From Proteobacteria bacterium ST_bin14 (GTDB taxonomy: Bacteria; Pseudomonadota; Alphaproteobacteria; Sphingomonadales; Sphingomonadaceae): a stretch of 64,000 nucleotides of DNA. The stretch is from positions 1 to 64,000 of the forward strand of contig MSXR01000003.1 of assembly GCA_002083655.1 (NCBI GenBank), read 5' to 3'. A model generated the notes under the pieces. That model searched no databases and had not been told where the DNA came from. It saw nothing but the letters and a program-made list of their open reading frames with translations. Positions 18,432-27,850 of this stretch are shown piece after piece; positions within the stretch are counted from its first letter, which is position 1; every line of letters starts with the position of its first letter. A program made the position numbers and the translations under genes.

Positions 18432-20096
18432 TTATCGGCAGCTATCCCCCGCGCTCGCGTCCAAATCCAAACACCGGCCATCTACTTCAGGCACGCCCAG
18501 TTTCAGCCCGATTGTCGCTGCCAGTGTCGGCGCGATGTCCACCGTTTCCACCGCCAGCGGTTGTTCAAACCCCGCCATGCCCTTGCGCCAGAACAATATC
18601 GGCACGCGGCGGTCATAATCCCAGAAGGAGCCGTGCGTCGCGACATAACCGCCCAGCGGGTTGGCGATGGGGGTGATCCGGGGCTTCAGCGCGACCACGA
18701 TGTCGCCTGATCTTGCGGGGTGAAAGCTTGCCTTGGCGCGCTGCACCAGCGTCCAGGTTTCGGCAGGGCCAGTTGCAGCGGCGGCGGTGATGATGTCGGC
18801 ACGGGCAAATGCAGCGGCGACTTGCGGGTGCGCGCGGTACAGCGCCAGCGCTTCGGCTTGCACCGCATCAAACGTCTTTTTCGGCAGCTTGGGGTCAATC
18901 CAGATATCGCCGACCGGATCGCCATATAGCAACTGCCCGGTCAGCCCCAGCTTGGCGGCAACGGCATCGCCAATCGCCTTTGGGTTCAGCGCGGGATCGA
19001 TTCGGGCCGCGCCGGGCACGGCGTGTTCATCATTGCGTTCGGGCAGATCATGCCCGCCATGATCGGCGGTCAGCACCACTTCGTAATCGATCTTCATCGT
19101 ATCCAGCACGGCAAAGAACGTGCTCATGGTCTGGTCTAGCTGCGTCAATTGCAGGCACATCTCGCTGCCTTCGGTGCCATAGGTGTGGCCGACATAGTCC
19201 GTTGCCGACGCACCAATCGCGATCAGATCAGTCGTCGCCCCGCCGCCCAGTTTCATGTCGCGGATCAGCCCTGCGGCCATCGCGAACAACGCCTCATCCG
19301 ATTCAGGGGAGGCGCGGAAGGCGCGGGAGTCGCCCGCTTTTCGATCAAAGCGGCCGGTGCCCACCGTTTTGCCGCCGCCGATGCTGACGGCGCGGTTGCG
19401 GGTTTCGCAAAAGGCAGGCATGTCCATCGGCGCTTGCGCCTCTGCCAGCCGCGCCACAATGGCGTCATTGGTTTGCTGGACGACCGCCGGGGTCGCGCGC
19501 CCGGCATAGCTGGCGTATTTCTTGCCATCCCACCACCAAAGTTCGTCAACCTGGTGCCCCCCCATCATCACTGCCGCGCGATCCTTACCGGCGACGGAGA
19601 CGACACGGGTGGCGGGGTTCGCCATTTTCATCCGCTCGCCCAGCGTTGGCACCAGCAGATGCTTGTCGGACACGGTGTAGATAATGGATGTGCTGCCGGG
19701 CACGCTCTCATCCTCAGCGCAATAAACGCTCTTGTCAGCGCGCGCGGTTTTCATATCGACCCAGTTATTGGCGATAATGCCAGCACGGCCAGCGCGAACG
19801 CCCGTCAAGATCGTGGCATGGCCGGGGCACGTTTCGGTCGCGGCATGGCTTTGATAGCCCGACGGGAACACCGCGCCCTTGAGCAGCCGGTTAAAGCCGC
19901 CGGTGAAGTGGTTGCGATATTCGGCAAACAAGTCGGCGGAAAGCTGATCGACCGCGATGGCGATAATCAGCTTTGGCGCGGTTTGCGGGCTGGCGGGTGC
20001 TGTGGGCGCGCTGGTAGGTGCGGCGTTGTCCTGCGCAGCGGCATTGGCTGTAACCAATGCGAGCGCGCTGGCGAATAGCATGGCAACTCTTTTCAT
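18432..20096 (-). CDS. Exported alkaline-phosphatase-superfamily hydrolase (PafA/phosphodiesterase-like)
   Basis: Metal-dependent phosphohydrolase of 554 aa. After the signal peptide (MKRVAMLFASALALVTANAAAQ) and an Ala/Pro/Thr-rich linker come IAIAVDQLSADLF (first metal Asp), the nucleophile region TETCPGHATILTG with the catalytic Thr, and TADHGGHDLPERND (metal Asp, His, His), diagnostic of the nucleotide pyrophosphatase/PafA group. GGGAGAG upstream fixes the ATG at 20096. It acts in the periplasm on phosphate esters; whether mono- or diesters cannot be told. It is divergent from the DsbD-like gene across 80 bases. Confidence 0.87.
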   Translation of the reverse strand: MKRVAMLFASALALVTANAAAQDNAAPTSAPTAPASPQTAPKLIIAIAVDQLSADLFAEYRNHFTGGFNRLLKGAVFPSGYQSHAATETCPGHATILTGVRAGRAGIIANNWVDMKTARADKSVYCAEDESVPGSTSIIYTVSDKHLLVPTLGERMKMANPATRVVSVAGKDRAAVMMGGHQVDELWWWDGKKYASYAGRATPAVVQQTNDAIVARLAEAQAPMDMPAFCETRNRAVSIGGGKTVGTGRFDRKAGDSRAFRASPESDEALFAMAAGLIRDMKLGGGATTDLIAIGASATDYVGHTYGTEGSEMCLQLTQLDQTMSTFFAVLDTMKIDYEVVLTADHGGHDLPERNDEHAVPGAARIDPALNPKAIGDAVAAKLGLTGQLLYGDPVGDIWIDPKLPKKTFDAVQAEALALYRAHPQVAAAFARADIITAAAATGPAETWTLVQRAKASFHPARSGDIVVALKPRITPIANPLGGYVATHGSFWDYDRRVPILFWRKGMAGFEQPLAVETVDIAPTLAATIGLKLGVPEVDGRCLDLDASAGDSCR

Positions 20097-20176
20097 CACG
20101 TCTCTCCCGATCGGGTGCACCGCAGCCGGCTTTTCGGCTATGCGCCGGGACCGGGGCTGAAAACAAGGATTGCCGC

Positions 20177-22243
20177 ATGCGCGCACTGGGTTTCTTTATC
20201 GTGACACTGCTCGCCTGGCTGGCGACAATCGGCACGGCGATGGCGCAGGCGCCCGATCCTTATTCAAAGGGGCCGCATCTGGCGACGGCGCTCATCGCAG
20301 AGAGCATGACGCCAGCCGCGGGCAGCATGGTAACGCTGGCGGTGGATGTCACGCCGCAGCCGGGCTGGCATGGCTATTGGCAGAACCCCGGCGATGCGGG
20401 CTTTCCGGCCAAGTTTGATTGGTCGCTGCCTGCGGGCGTGCGGGCCGGCACGCCGCTATATCCGGTGCCGACCACGCTGATCATCGCCGGGCTGATGAAC
20501 TATGTGTTCGAACAACATTATACCTTGCTGGTCACGCTGCAGATTCCGGCGGGGCTGGCCCCAGGCACCGCGCTGCCCATCAAGGTGCGCACCAATTATC
20601 TGGTCTGCACTGAAGAAATCTGCGTTCCCGAAGCCGCCGATCTCGCGGTTGATCTGGTGATTGGGGACGGGGCGATTACCCCTGCAGCGCGCGCGCAGTT
20701 TGACGGGTTTCGCCAGGCGCTCCCGAAGTCGATCGGCATGGCGGCGCAATATCAGGTTACCGGCAAAACGGTGCGCATCGGGATCCCTTATCCGGCCGCC
20801 GGGCCGCTCGACAAAGCGTATTTCTTTCCCGTTACCGCAGGCGCGATCGATTATGCCGCCCCGCAACAGGTGATGCGCGACGGCGATCGGCTCGTCATCG
20901 AAACCGGCGTTATCAAGGCGGGCAATGATGCAATCAACGGTGTGCTGCGGATTGGCAATGCGCGCGGACTGATGGTCAGCGCAACGCCGGGCGTGGTTGC
21001 GCCGGTTGCGGGCGGCCCAGCCGCCAGTGGCGCGTTCACGCCTGACATGGTTGTCGCCACGCTGATCGCGCTTGGCGGCGCATTGCTGGGCGGGTTGATC
21101 CTGAACATCATGCCCTGCGTGTTCCCCATTCTGAGCCTGAAGGCGCTAAGCCTGGCCAAGGGCAGCGTTGATGAACGTGGCGCACGGCGAGAGGCGCTGG
21201 CCTATACAGCCGGTGTGCTCGCGGTGATCATGGGGCTGGGTGCGACAATTCTGGCATTGCGCGCGGGCGGTGCGGCGGTTGGCTGGGCATTCCAGTTGCA
21301 GAACCCCGCGACCATCGTGGTGCTGTTGCTGCTGGTGGTAGCGCTGACGCTCAATCTGGCCGGGTTGTTCGAGATTCCGACGCCCGCCTTCGTCAATTCC
21401 TCAAGCGGAGCCAGTGGCGCATTTGCCACCGGGGCGCTTGCCGCGATCATCGCGACGCCGTGCACCGGCCCGTTCATGGGCGCGGCTTTGGGTGCGGCTT
21501 TGGTGCTGCCTGCACCTGCTGCGATGGCGGTATTCGCCGGGCTGGGGATTGGCCTGGCGCTGCCATTTCTTGCCATCGGCTATATTCCCGCACTCCGCCG
21601 GGCACTGCCAAAGCCTGGTGCGTGGATGGAAACGTTCCGCCAGCTACTGGCCGTCCCCATGGGGCTGACCGCGATCTGGCTCGCCTGGGTGCTCGGCGGC
21701 GAAGCGGGCAATGACGGTGTTGCGCTGGGGCTGATCGGCGCGCTTGGCGTTGGCATCGTGCTGTTCGTGATCGGCAAGCGCCAGCATAAGGGGCTGTCTG
21801 CGCATTGGATCAACGTCATCTTGCTGATCGGCGTCGTTGCGGGCAGCGGCTATCTGGTGCGCGCCGTGCCAAAGGGGGCGGCGGCCGCCACCGCACTTGC
21901 GGCGGAGAACAAACAGGCGTTTTCAGAAGCGAAACTGGCTGAGGCACGCGCCAAGGGCCAGCCCGTCTTCGCCTATTTCACCGCCGACTGGTGCCTGACG
22001 TGCAAAGTGAATGAGCGCGTCGCAATCGACACTGATCAGGTGAAGGCGGCATTTGCCAAGCATGACGTGGCGGTGATGGTGGGCGACTGGACCGACGGCG
22101 ACCCCGTGCTGGGCCGCTTCATCGAACAGCATAACCGCGCAGGCGTGCCGCTGTACCTTTACTATAAGCCCGGCGCGAGCGAACCAGAAATCCTGCCGCA
22201 AGTGTTGACCCCCGGCATGTTGAGCGCGCTGGCCGAAGGCTGA
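20177..22243 (+). CDS. DsbD-family thiol:disulfide interchange protein (ScsB-like)
   Basis: Membrane reductase of 688 aa moving electrons from cytosolic thioredoxin to periplasmic proteins. The signal peptide ends near AQA; a periplasmic DsbD-like N-terminal domain follows with Cys residues in YLVCTEEICVPE. The central membrane domain has paired Cys sites in NIMPCVFPILS and ATPCTGPFMG. The C-terminal thioredoxin domain has the redox motif CLTC at 606-609. AAGGA at 20165 sets the ATG at 20177. The periplasmic partner is not in the window. DsbD itself versus the copper-tolerance ScsB branch is not settled; the N-terminal domain looks ScsB-like. Confidence 0.9.
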   Translation: MRALGFFIVTLLAWLATIGTAMAQAPDPYSKGPHLATALIAESMTPAAGSMVTLAVDVTPQPGWHGYWQNPGDAGFPAKFDWSLPAGVRAGTPLYPVPTTLIIAGLMNYVFEQHYTLLVTLQIPAGLAPGTALPIKVRTNYLVCTEEICVPEAADLAVDLVIGDGAITPAARAQFDGFRQALPKSIGMAAQYQVTGKTVRIGIPYPAAGPLDKAYFFPVTAGAIDYAAPQQVMRDGDRLVIETGVIKAGNDAINGVLRIGNARGLMVSATPGVVAPVAGGPAASGAFTPDMVVATLIALGGALLGGLILNIMPCVFPILSLKALSLAKGSVDERGARREALAYTAGVLAVIMGLGATILALRAGGAAVGWAFQLQNPATIVVLLLLVVALTLNLAGLFEIPTPAFVNSSSGASGAFATGALAAIIATPCTGPFMGAALGAALVLPAPAAMAVFAGLGIGLALPFLAIGYIPALRRALPKPGAWMETFRQLLAVPMGLTAIWLAWVLGGEAGNDGVALGLIGALGVGIVLFVIGKRQHKGLSAHWINVILLIGVVAGSGYLVRAVPKGAAAATALAAENKQAFSEAKLAEARAKGQPVFAYFTADWCLTCKVNERVAIDTDQVKAAFAKHDVAVMVGDWTDGDPVLGRFIEQHNRAGVPLYLYYKPGASEPEILPQVLTPGMLSALAEG

Positions 22244-22264
22244 TCGGGGCGATATGCGCGGGCC

Positions 22265-22633
22265 ATGAAGATTTACTTCGATGGCGGGTGCAGGCCCAAT
22301 CCCGGCGCGATGGAAACCGCTGTTGTGGCGCAAGGGTGCGCTGATGTGCGGCAGAATATCGGCCATGGCAGCAGCTTTGATGCCGAATGGTTGGCGCTGA
22401 TCCACGCGGTAGAGGTGGCGGTGGCGATTGGCGCGTCGAACGTGGTGCTGCTGGGCGATGCCGCGACGGTGGTTAGTCAGGCGATTGGGCGCACCAAATG
22501 CCGGGGCGTTGCCATCGCCCATCGCGCGCGGTTTATGGCGAGCATCCCAGCGGGCTTGGCGGTGAAAGTGCGACAGATAAAGCGCACCCAGAACCTTGCC
22601 GGCATTGCCTTGTCGCGGTTGCATGATCGGTGA
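22265..22633 (+). CDS. RNase HI-fold protein (122 aa)
   Basis: Small protein with the RNase HI start IYFDGGCRPNPGAME (first carboxylate in DGG, then NPG), a Glu in FDAEWLALIHAV and an Asp in VVLLGDAATVV: three of the four RNase H carboxylates in the right order. At 122 aa it is shorter than typical RNase HI (about 150), and the final Asp and handle region are not obvious, so activity is uncertain. It lies 21 bases after the dsbD-like gene and its stop overlaps the GST start (GTGA). Confidence 0.75.
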   Translation: MKIYFDGGCRPNPGAMETAVVAQGCADVRQNIGHGSSFDAEWLALIHAVEVAVAIGASNVVLLGDAATVVSQAIGRTKCRGVAIAHRARFMASIPAGLAVKVRQIKRTQNLAGIALSRLHDR

Positions 22634-23265
22634 GCGACGCGCCCATCCTCTACAGCTTTCGCCGCTGCCCCTATGCGATGCGGGCGCGGATGGCGTTGAT
22701 TGTCAGCGGCACGCCCGTCGAACTTCGCGAGGTGGCGCTCCGCGGCAAACCCGCCGAGATGATCGCCGCATCGCCCAAGGCGACCGTGCCGGTGCTGGTG
22801 CTGGCGGGCGGCGAGGTGATCGACGAGAGTATCGACATCATGCGCTGGACGCTGACGCAGAACGATCCCGAAGATTGGCTGGCGGGCAATGACGTCGCGC
22901 TGATCGCTGCCAATGACGGCGCGTTCAAGCACCACCTCGATCGCTACAAATATCCCGATCGTCACTGCACCGACCCGATCGAACATCGAGATTCCGGGCT
23001 GGCGATGCTGGCCGATCTTGATAATCGGCTGGGTGCCCACGCCAATCTGTGCCGCGACACGCCCGCGCTGACGGATATCGCGATCATGCCGTTCGTGCGC
23101 CAGTTCGCGGCGGTGGATCAGGGCTGGTTCTATCGCCAGCCCCTGCCGCAGCTTCAAGCCTGGCTCGCCCGCCACACCAGCTCCGCATTGTTCGATCAGG
23201 CGATGCTGCGGGTGAAGCCCTGGGCACCCGGCGATGCGCCGGTGATGCTCAATCCGATAAGCTGA
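22630..23265 (+). CDS. Glutathione S-transferase family protein
   Basis: Protein of 211 aa with an N-terminal thioredoxin-fold glutathione domain (LYSFRRCPYAMRARMAL, with the CPYA motif near residue 14; VPVL and DESIDIMRW for glutathione binding) and a helical C-terminal domain. The CPYA Cys suggests a Cys-type (omega/beta-like or glutaredoxin-like) enzyme. It starts with GTG at 22630, overlapping the upstream stop, and its 3' end overlaps the convergent FAD dehydrogenase by 17 bases. The substrate is unknown. Confidence 0.87.
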   Translation: MSDAPILYSFRRCPYAMRARMALIVSGTPVELREVALRGKPAEMIAASPKATVPVLVLAGGEVIDESIDIMRWTLTQNDPEDWLAGNDVALIAANDGAFKHHLDRYKYPDRHCTDPIEHRDSGLAMLADLDNRLGAHANLCRDTPALTDIAIMPFVRQFAAVDQGWFYRQPLPQLQAWLARHTSSALFDQAMLRVKPWAPGDAPVMLNPIS

Positions 23266-24862
23266 TCGCCACCGCCTCCGCCACCTTGATGCCGTCCACC
23301 GCCGCAGACAGGATGCCACCTGCATAGCCTGCACCTTCCCCCGCCGGGAACAGCCCCTTGGTATTCAGGCTTTGCAGGTCATCGCCCCGGGTAAAGCGCA
23401 CCGGCGATGACGTGCGCGTTTCCACGCCGGTCATCACCACATCGGGGTGGTCATAACCGGGTATCTGCCGCCCAAAAACCGGGATCGCCTCGCGCATCGC
23501 GGTGATGGCGTACTCCGGCAGGCATTCGGCCAGGTCGGTCATCGTCACGCCGGGCCGGTACGAGGGGGTGACGCTGCCCAGTTTTTCCGATGGCCTTGCT
23601 GCCAGAAAATCGCCGAGCAATTGTGCAGGGGCCTTGTAGTTCGATCCGCCCGCAACATAGGCCAGCGATTCCCAGTGGCGTTGGAAATCGAGCCCCGCCA
23701 GCGGATCGCCGGGGTAATCGCGCGCGGGATCAATTGCGACGACAAAGCCCGAATTGGCGTTACGTTCGTTGCGCGAATATTGGCTCATCCCGTTGGTGGC
23801 GACGCGGCCTTCTTCGGATGTTGCGGCCACCACCGTGCCGCCAGGGCACATGCAGAAACTATAAACGGTGCGCCCGTTCAAACAATGGTGGGAGATGTGA
23901 TATTCCGCCGCCCCCAGCACCGGATGCCCGGCGTGAATGCCGAACCGCGACTTATCAATCCACGATTGCGGGTGCTCAATCCGCACGCCGATGGAAAACG
24001 GCTTGGCCTCCACAAACACGCCCGCTGCGTGGAGCATCGCGAAACTGTCGCGCGCGCTATGGCCGATCGCGAGCACCACCCGGTCGGCCGCCAGATAGTC
24101 GCCATTGTGCAAATGCAGCCCGCGCACGCGCCGTTCGCCGGTGGAATCGGTGGCGATGTCGATGCCGTCGACGCGCGTTTCAAAGCGGTATTCGCCGCCC
24201 AGCGCCTCTATCGTTGCGCGGATATTCTCCACCATCGTCACCAGCCGGAACGTGCCGATATGCGGGTGCGCTTCGGTAAGGATTTCAGCAGGAGCCCCGG
24301 CCTTGACGAATTCGGTCAGCACCTTGCGATCAAGATGTCGGTTATCCTTGATCCGGCTATAGAGTTTACCGTCGGAAAAAGTCCCCGCGCCGCCCTCCCC
24401 AAATTGCGCGTTCGATTCCGGGTTCAGCACGCCGCGCCGCCACAGGCCCCAGGTATCCTTGGTGCGTTCGCGCACCACCTTGCCGCGATCGAGGATGATC
24501 GGGCGATACCCCATTTGCGCCAGGATCAGCCCGGCGAACAGCCCGCACGGCCCAGTGCCGATCACCACGGGGCGGCGCACGCCGGGCGGCGCGTTCCCGA
24601 TCTGATGATAGCGGGTATCGGGCGTCCGCTGGACGCGCTTGTCCTTGCGGCACCGCGCGAGCACGGCATCCTCGCCCTTCACATTCACGTCGATTGAATA
24701 GACGAGCTGGATATCAGCCTTGTTCCGCGCGTCATGCGCGCGCCGCGCGACCACATATTTGATCAGCTCACGCGGGGTGATGCGCAGCCGCTTGCAGATC
24801 GCGGCGGGCAGGGCTTCGTCAGGGTGGTGGAGCGGCAGGGCAATTTCGGTCAGGCGGAGCAT
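23249..24862 (-). CDS. FAD-dependent dehydrogenase (COG2509 group)
   Basis: Flavoprotein of 537 aa. An N-terminal domain of about 95 residues (LRITPRELIKYVVARRAHDARNK), rich in basic residues, precedes the FAD-binding Rossmann motif VVIGTGPCGLFAGL and PIILDRGK. The body has QFGEGGAGTFSDGKLY and the C-terminal FAD site FPAGEGAGYAGGI. This matches the uncharacterised COG2509 dehydrogenases, often annotated as FAD-dependent oxidoreductases. No reaction is established. The ATG at 24862 has 177 bases upstream containing an inverted repeat. Confidence 0.88.
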   Translation of the reverse strand: MLRLTEIALPLHHPDEALPAAICKRLRITPRELIKYVVARRAHDARNKADIQLVYSIDVNVKGEDAVLARCRKDKRVQRTPDTRYHQIGNAPPGVRRPVVIGTGPCGLFAGLILAQMGYRPIILDRGKVVRERTKDTWGLWRRGVLNPESNAQFGEGGAGTFSDGKLYSRIKDNRHLDRKVLTEFVKAGAPAEILTEAHPHIGTFRLVTMVENIRATIEALGGEYRFETRVDGIDIATDSTGERRVRGLHLHNGDYLAADRVVLAIGHSARDSFAMLHAAGVFVEAKPFSIGVRIEHPQSWIDKSRFGIHAGHPVLGAAEYHISHHCLNGRTVYSFCMCPGGTVVAATSEEGRVATNGMSQYSRNERNANSGFVVAIDPARDYPGDPLAGLDFQRHWESLAYVAGGSNYKAPAQLLGDFLAARPSEKLGSVTPSYRPGVTMTDLAECLPEYAITAMREAIPVFGRQIPGYDHPDVVMTGVETRTSSPVRFTRGDDLQSLNTKGLFPAGEGAGYAGGILSAAVDGIKVAEAVAISLSD

Positions 24863-24936
24863 GGCCCCGCCTGTACCGGTTCAAGCCAGGGGACGCCATG
24901 CACTGATATGGCTTCCTGTGCGGGCAATATCCCCAT

Positions 24937-25013
24937 CCGTTCGTGTCGAGCGAAGTCGAGACACCCTGCTCAGCGCTCGTGGCATGTTTCTCGACTTCGC
25001 TCGAAACGAACGG
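24937..25013. repeat. Imperfect inverted repeat (28-base arms)
   Basis: Arms 24937-24964 and 24986-25013 are near reverse complements centred on TCGAGCGAAGTCGAGA / TCTCGACTTCGCTCGA, with a few mismatches and a 21-base loop. It lies between the starts and ends of two minus-strand genes. Elements with this core are frequent intergenic repeats in sphingomonads. Confidence 0.8.
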
Positions 25014-25039
25014 GGTTGGAGAAATCTGAATAAAACGTC

Positions 25040-25843
25040 TCAGGCCGCCGTCGCTCCTTCAAGGCTTTCCGCTCGCCGCCCCGCCACTGCTTCAAACCGC
25101 GCATGATATTTGGGGTTTTCAGTGCCCATCATCCGGTCCCACCAGGTGAAGTACAGCCCGAAATTAGAGCCACCTTCGGTGTGGTGCAGATCATGATGCG
25201 TCGTCGTGGTCAGCCAGCCCGTCCAGCGTGACCGGGTAAAGCCTGGCCAGGCAAGCTCAAAACCCGAATGACCAATCACGTTGCGCGCGATCTGGTGGCC
25301 AAGGAAGATGAAGACCGCCAGCCCGTATAGCGGCGTGACCAGCGACAGCATGATCAGCATGAAGGGGATGTAAATCGCCTCTGCCACCGCCTCCAACGGG
25401 GCAAAGCTGTACGCTGCCCAGCTCGTCGGTGTGCGTGAAATATGGTGCGTCGCATGCGCGCGGCGAAACAGCCACTTATGGTGCAGCGAACGGTGCATCC
25501 AGTAAAACCAGAAATCATGCAGCACGATCATCGCCAGCACCTGCGCAAGCAGGATCGGCAGGTTTTCGGCCTGGCGTTCAATCGGGATGATGCCGCCGCG
25601 CACCAGCGCAAAGGTGATCAGGTTCACTACGGCGAACACGCAGATCGTTTGCACCGATTGGCCAAATTCACGCCGCCGATCGGCAAAGCTGGCCACCCGT
25701 GATTGGATGCGACGATGCGCGATCCACCGGTGCAGCAGCGCGTACAGGATGGTCAGCCCTGCCGCGCCGATCAGGTAACGCACGAATTCAATCTCTATAC
25801 TATGAACGAGGCGCTGGCCGATCATCAGGGCGAAATCAATCAC
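25040..25843 (-). CDS. Sterol desaturase / fatty acid hydroxylase family protein
   Basis: Membrane di-iron oxygenase of 267 aa. The His clusters that bind the two irons are visible: HDFWFYWMHRSLHH at 109-122, HATHH, and HHDLHH near the C-terminus. Several hydrophobic segments surround them. The start is GTG at 25843, because GGAGAA at 25850-25855 stands eight bases upstream and the sequence before it is not protein-like. Substrates of the family include sterols, carotenoids and fatty acids, and none can be chosen here. An AraC regulator gene lies just upstream on the same strand. Confidence 0.87.
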   Translation of the reverse strand: MIDFALMIGQRLVHSIEIEFVRYLIGAAGLTILYALLHRWIAHRRIQSRVASFADRRREFGQSVQTICVFAVVNLITFALVRGGIIPIERQAENLPILLAQVLAMIVLHDFWFYWMHRSLHHKWLFRRAHATHHISRTPTSWAAYSFAPLEAVAEAIYIPFMLIMLSLVTPLYGLAVFIFLGHQIARNVIGHSGFELAWPGFTRSRWTGWLTTTTHHDLHHTEGGSNFGLYFTWWDRMMGTENPKYHARFEAVAGRRAESLEGATAA

Positions 25844-25849
25844 GGGCGA

Positions 25850-25855
25850 TTCTCC
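25850..25855 (-). promoter_or_regulatory. Ribosome-binding site deciding a GTG start
   Basis: GGAGAA on the minus strand, seven bases before the GTG at 25843. It supports that codon as the start of the desaturase over any upstream start. Confidence 0.7.
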
Positions 25856-25949
25856 ATTGGGGTGATGTATCGGCTTTGACCCGGATTTGTGAACGGTATC
25901 TGCGCATTGCCGAAAAATGATGATCGATTTCGGAATCGACCGGTTATTT

Positions 25950-26999
25950 TCAGTTCTGCAAGATGTTCGCGCGGCGATAATCGCTGGGGGCCTGGCCTGC
26001 CTCTTCGCGAAAGGCGCGGTTGAACGGGGCCAGACTGCCATAGCCCAAATCCATCGCCATCGTCAGGATTGGCAAGTCGACATGGGCTGGATCAGCCAGC
26101 ATCGCCTTTGCCTCGGCAATGCGGTGGTGGTTGAGGAAAGCAGAGAAGTTACGATAGCCCAACCGCTGGTTGATCAGCGCGCGTAACCGGTGTTCGGGCG
26201 TGCCCAGATGATCGGCCAGCGCGCCAATGCTCAGGCCCGATTCGCGGTAAATGCCCGCAATGATTGCCGCATCCAGCTTTTGCTTCAGCACATGGTCTGA
26301 CGGGCTAAGCCTGGGGGCAGACGGCGCGTCGTTGACAGCGGGGTTGAACAGGATGTCGGGGTCGCTTTGCAGCAATGCCGTGCCCATCGCCATGGTTGCG
26401 ACCAGAATGGCGAACGCCTGCGGCGCGGAGACCATCGTGCCATTATACCGGAAGCCAAAGACCATCTCGAGCAGCAGCACCATCACCGCCAACGTGCCGA
26501 CAACGATGACGAACCCGACGCGCAGCCGCCGCCGCTTTTCGATCAGGTCATCACCACGCTCACGCACCGCGATCAAGATGGCGTGCGCGGTCATGGCGAG
26601 CGATGCGCTGCGCTGGATGATGCCGATCCACAGCCCCATGCCGCTGTTGTTCTCAAACCGCGCAATGCCAAACCCGATCCAGCAGCCAATAAGGGTGAGC
26701 AGTCCCAGCATGACGGCGAGCCGGTTGAAAGGCCGCTCGAACAGCAAATGCGCAAACACCCACAGCATCATCGGGGTGGCTTGCGCTGCCAACTGCACGA
26801 ATGCCCAAAAAGGCCCGCGCGTCTCCATGCGAATCGGTGTGGCCAGCGTCAGATAGGCGCAAATGCAAACCAGCAGGCCAACCGTTGCTGCCCGTATCGG
26901 GCGCGGCGCTTGGCCCCTGCCGATCACGAGCGCGATCAGCAGCAATTGCCCAATCGCCAGCATGCGCATCGCGCTATCGATCAGGATCAGGCGGTCCAT
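25950..26999 (-). CDS. AraC-family regulator with a multi-pass membrane sensor domain
   Basis: Protein of 349 aa. Residues 1-205 contain about seven hydrophobic segments with short loops, and residues about 245-349 form an AraC DNA-binding domain (LSIGALADHLGTPEHRLRALINQRLGYRNFSAFLNHHRI, then ILTMAMDLGYGSLAPFNRAFREEAGQAPSDYR). Such membrane-embedded AraC proteins are thought to sense a lipid or membrane signal. It ends 107 bases before the sterol-desaturase-family gene on the same strand and may control it; this is inference from position. The ATG is at 26999. Confidence 0.85.
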   Translation of the reverse strand: MDRLILIDSAMRMLAIGQLLLIALVIGRGQAPRPIRAATVGLLVCICAYLTLATPIRMETRGPFWAFVQLAAQATPMMLWVFAHLLFERPFNRLAVMLGLLTLIGCWIGFGIARFENNSGMGLWIGIIQRSASLAMTAHAILIAVRERGDDLIEKRRRLRVGFVIVVGTLAVMVLLLEMVFGFRYNGTMVSAPQAFAILVATMAMGTALLQSDPDILFNPAVNDAPSAPRLSPSDHVLKQKLDAAIIAGIYRESGLSIGALADHLGTPEHRLRALINQRLGYRNFSAFLNHHRIAEAKAMLADPAHVDLPILTMAMDLGYGSLAPFNRAFREEAGQAPSDYRRANILQN

Positions 27000-27121
27000 T
27001 GGCGCGTTTATGCAGGCCGTTGGTCGCTACGTCCATCGTTCGCGCTGCTTGGCACCCTGATCACGTTGCGGTGCGTTGATTGGGTCTGGCCGCGTTAGGG
27101 CTTCGTATTTGGAGTGACAGA

Positions 27122-27592
27122 ATGAATCGATCAATGATGGCCCCCTTCATGCTGGGCGCAATCCTGATTGCGGCAAATTTGGCCGGTTGCGGCGAGCAAA
27201 AGCCCGATTTCGATCCCAACACTGTCGTGCTCGCGCCGAACGGGAAGACGTTGCCGACGGGGCAGGCCACGCCCGCACCATCAGCCGCGCAAATGGCATT
27301 GTTGCCGTTTGAGGGCAGCTGGGGCCGCACAGCTGCCGATTGTGACCTGAGCCGGGATGATCGGAGGGGTACGCTGAAAATCGAAAAGGGCAGGGTGGAT
27401 TATTACGCCGCTGGCGGGCCAATTGACCGCATCGTGGCATATTCCCCGTCGAGCATCACGGTCGATCTGCGGCTGACGGGTTTTGGCCAGGCAGCAATGG
27501 TGCGGACGACCTATAGTTTGCGGGTGGCCGGCACGCGGTTGCTGCGCACCGATGGATCGCCGCCCGCGCAGGTGGAATACACCCGTTGCTAA
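27122..27592 (+). CDS. Predicted lipoprotein of unknown function (156 aa)
   Basis: Lipoprotein: signal MNRSMMAPFMLGAILIAAN, lipobox LAGC near residue 20, a Pro/Thr/Ala-rich linker, then a compact domain (FEGSWGRTAADCDLSRDD ... GTLKIEKGRVDYY) with the look of a small beta-barrel, in which two Cys could form a disulfide. GGAG at 27111 sets the ATG at 27122. It is convergent with another small lipoprotein gene, 24 bases away. The domain start GxWG resembles hypothetical sphingomonad proteins; no function can be given. Confidence 0.75.
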   Translation: MNRSMMAPFMLGAILIAANLAGCGEQKPDFDPNTVVLAPNGKTLPTGQATPAPSAAQMALLPFEGSWGRTAADCDLSRDDRRGTLKIEKGRVDYYAAGGPIDRIVAYSPSSITVDLRLTGFGQAAMVRTTYSLRVAGTRLLRTDGSPPAQVEYTRC

Positions 27593-27616
27593 CGGCAAAA
27601 CCCGGCGCAGCGCGCT

Positions 27617-27850
27617 TTAGCGTCGCGGAGAGACACCGCCGGGGCCAACCGGTTCCACGCTGCGGGATTGTTGCGATCCGTATGCTGAGGGCGAAGCGCT
27701 GCTGGTGCATCCTGGCGTGCGGGCGCAATTGTCCAGCCGGGCTCCCTGGTCGGTGCTGTCATCAAACGCCACGCAGCCGCCAAGGGATATCCCCAGCATA
27801 ATGGGGGCCAGAATAATCCGAAATGCGCCAACCAATCGCTTCTTATTCAT
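27617..27850 (-). CDS. Small predicted lipoprotein (77 aa)
   Basis: A 77-residue protein with signal MNKKRLVGAFRIILAPIML, lipobox LGGC near residue 26, and a short polar tail rich in Ser, Arg and Pro with two more Cys (NCARTPGC). A strong AGGAGAAG precedes the ATG, which supports it as a real gene. Function unknown. Confidence 0.65.
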   Translation of the reverse strand: MNKKRLVGAFRIILAPIMLGISLGGCVAFDDSTDQGARLDNCARTPGCTSSASPSAYGSQQSRSVEPVGPGGVSPRR

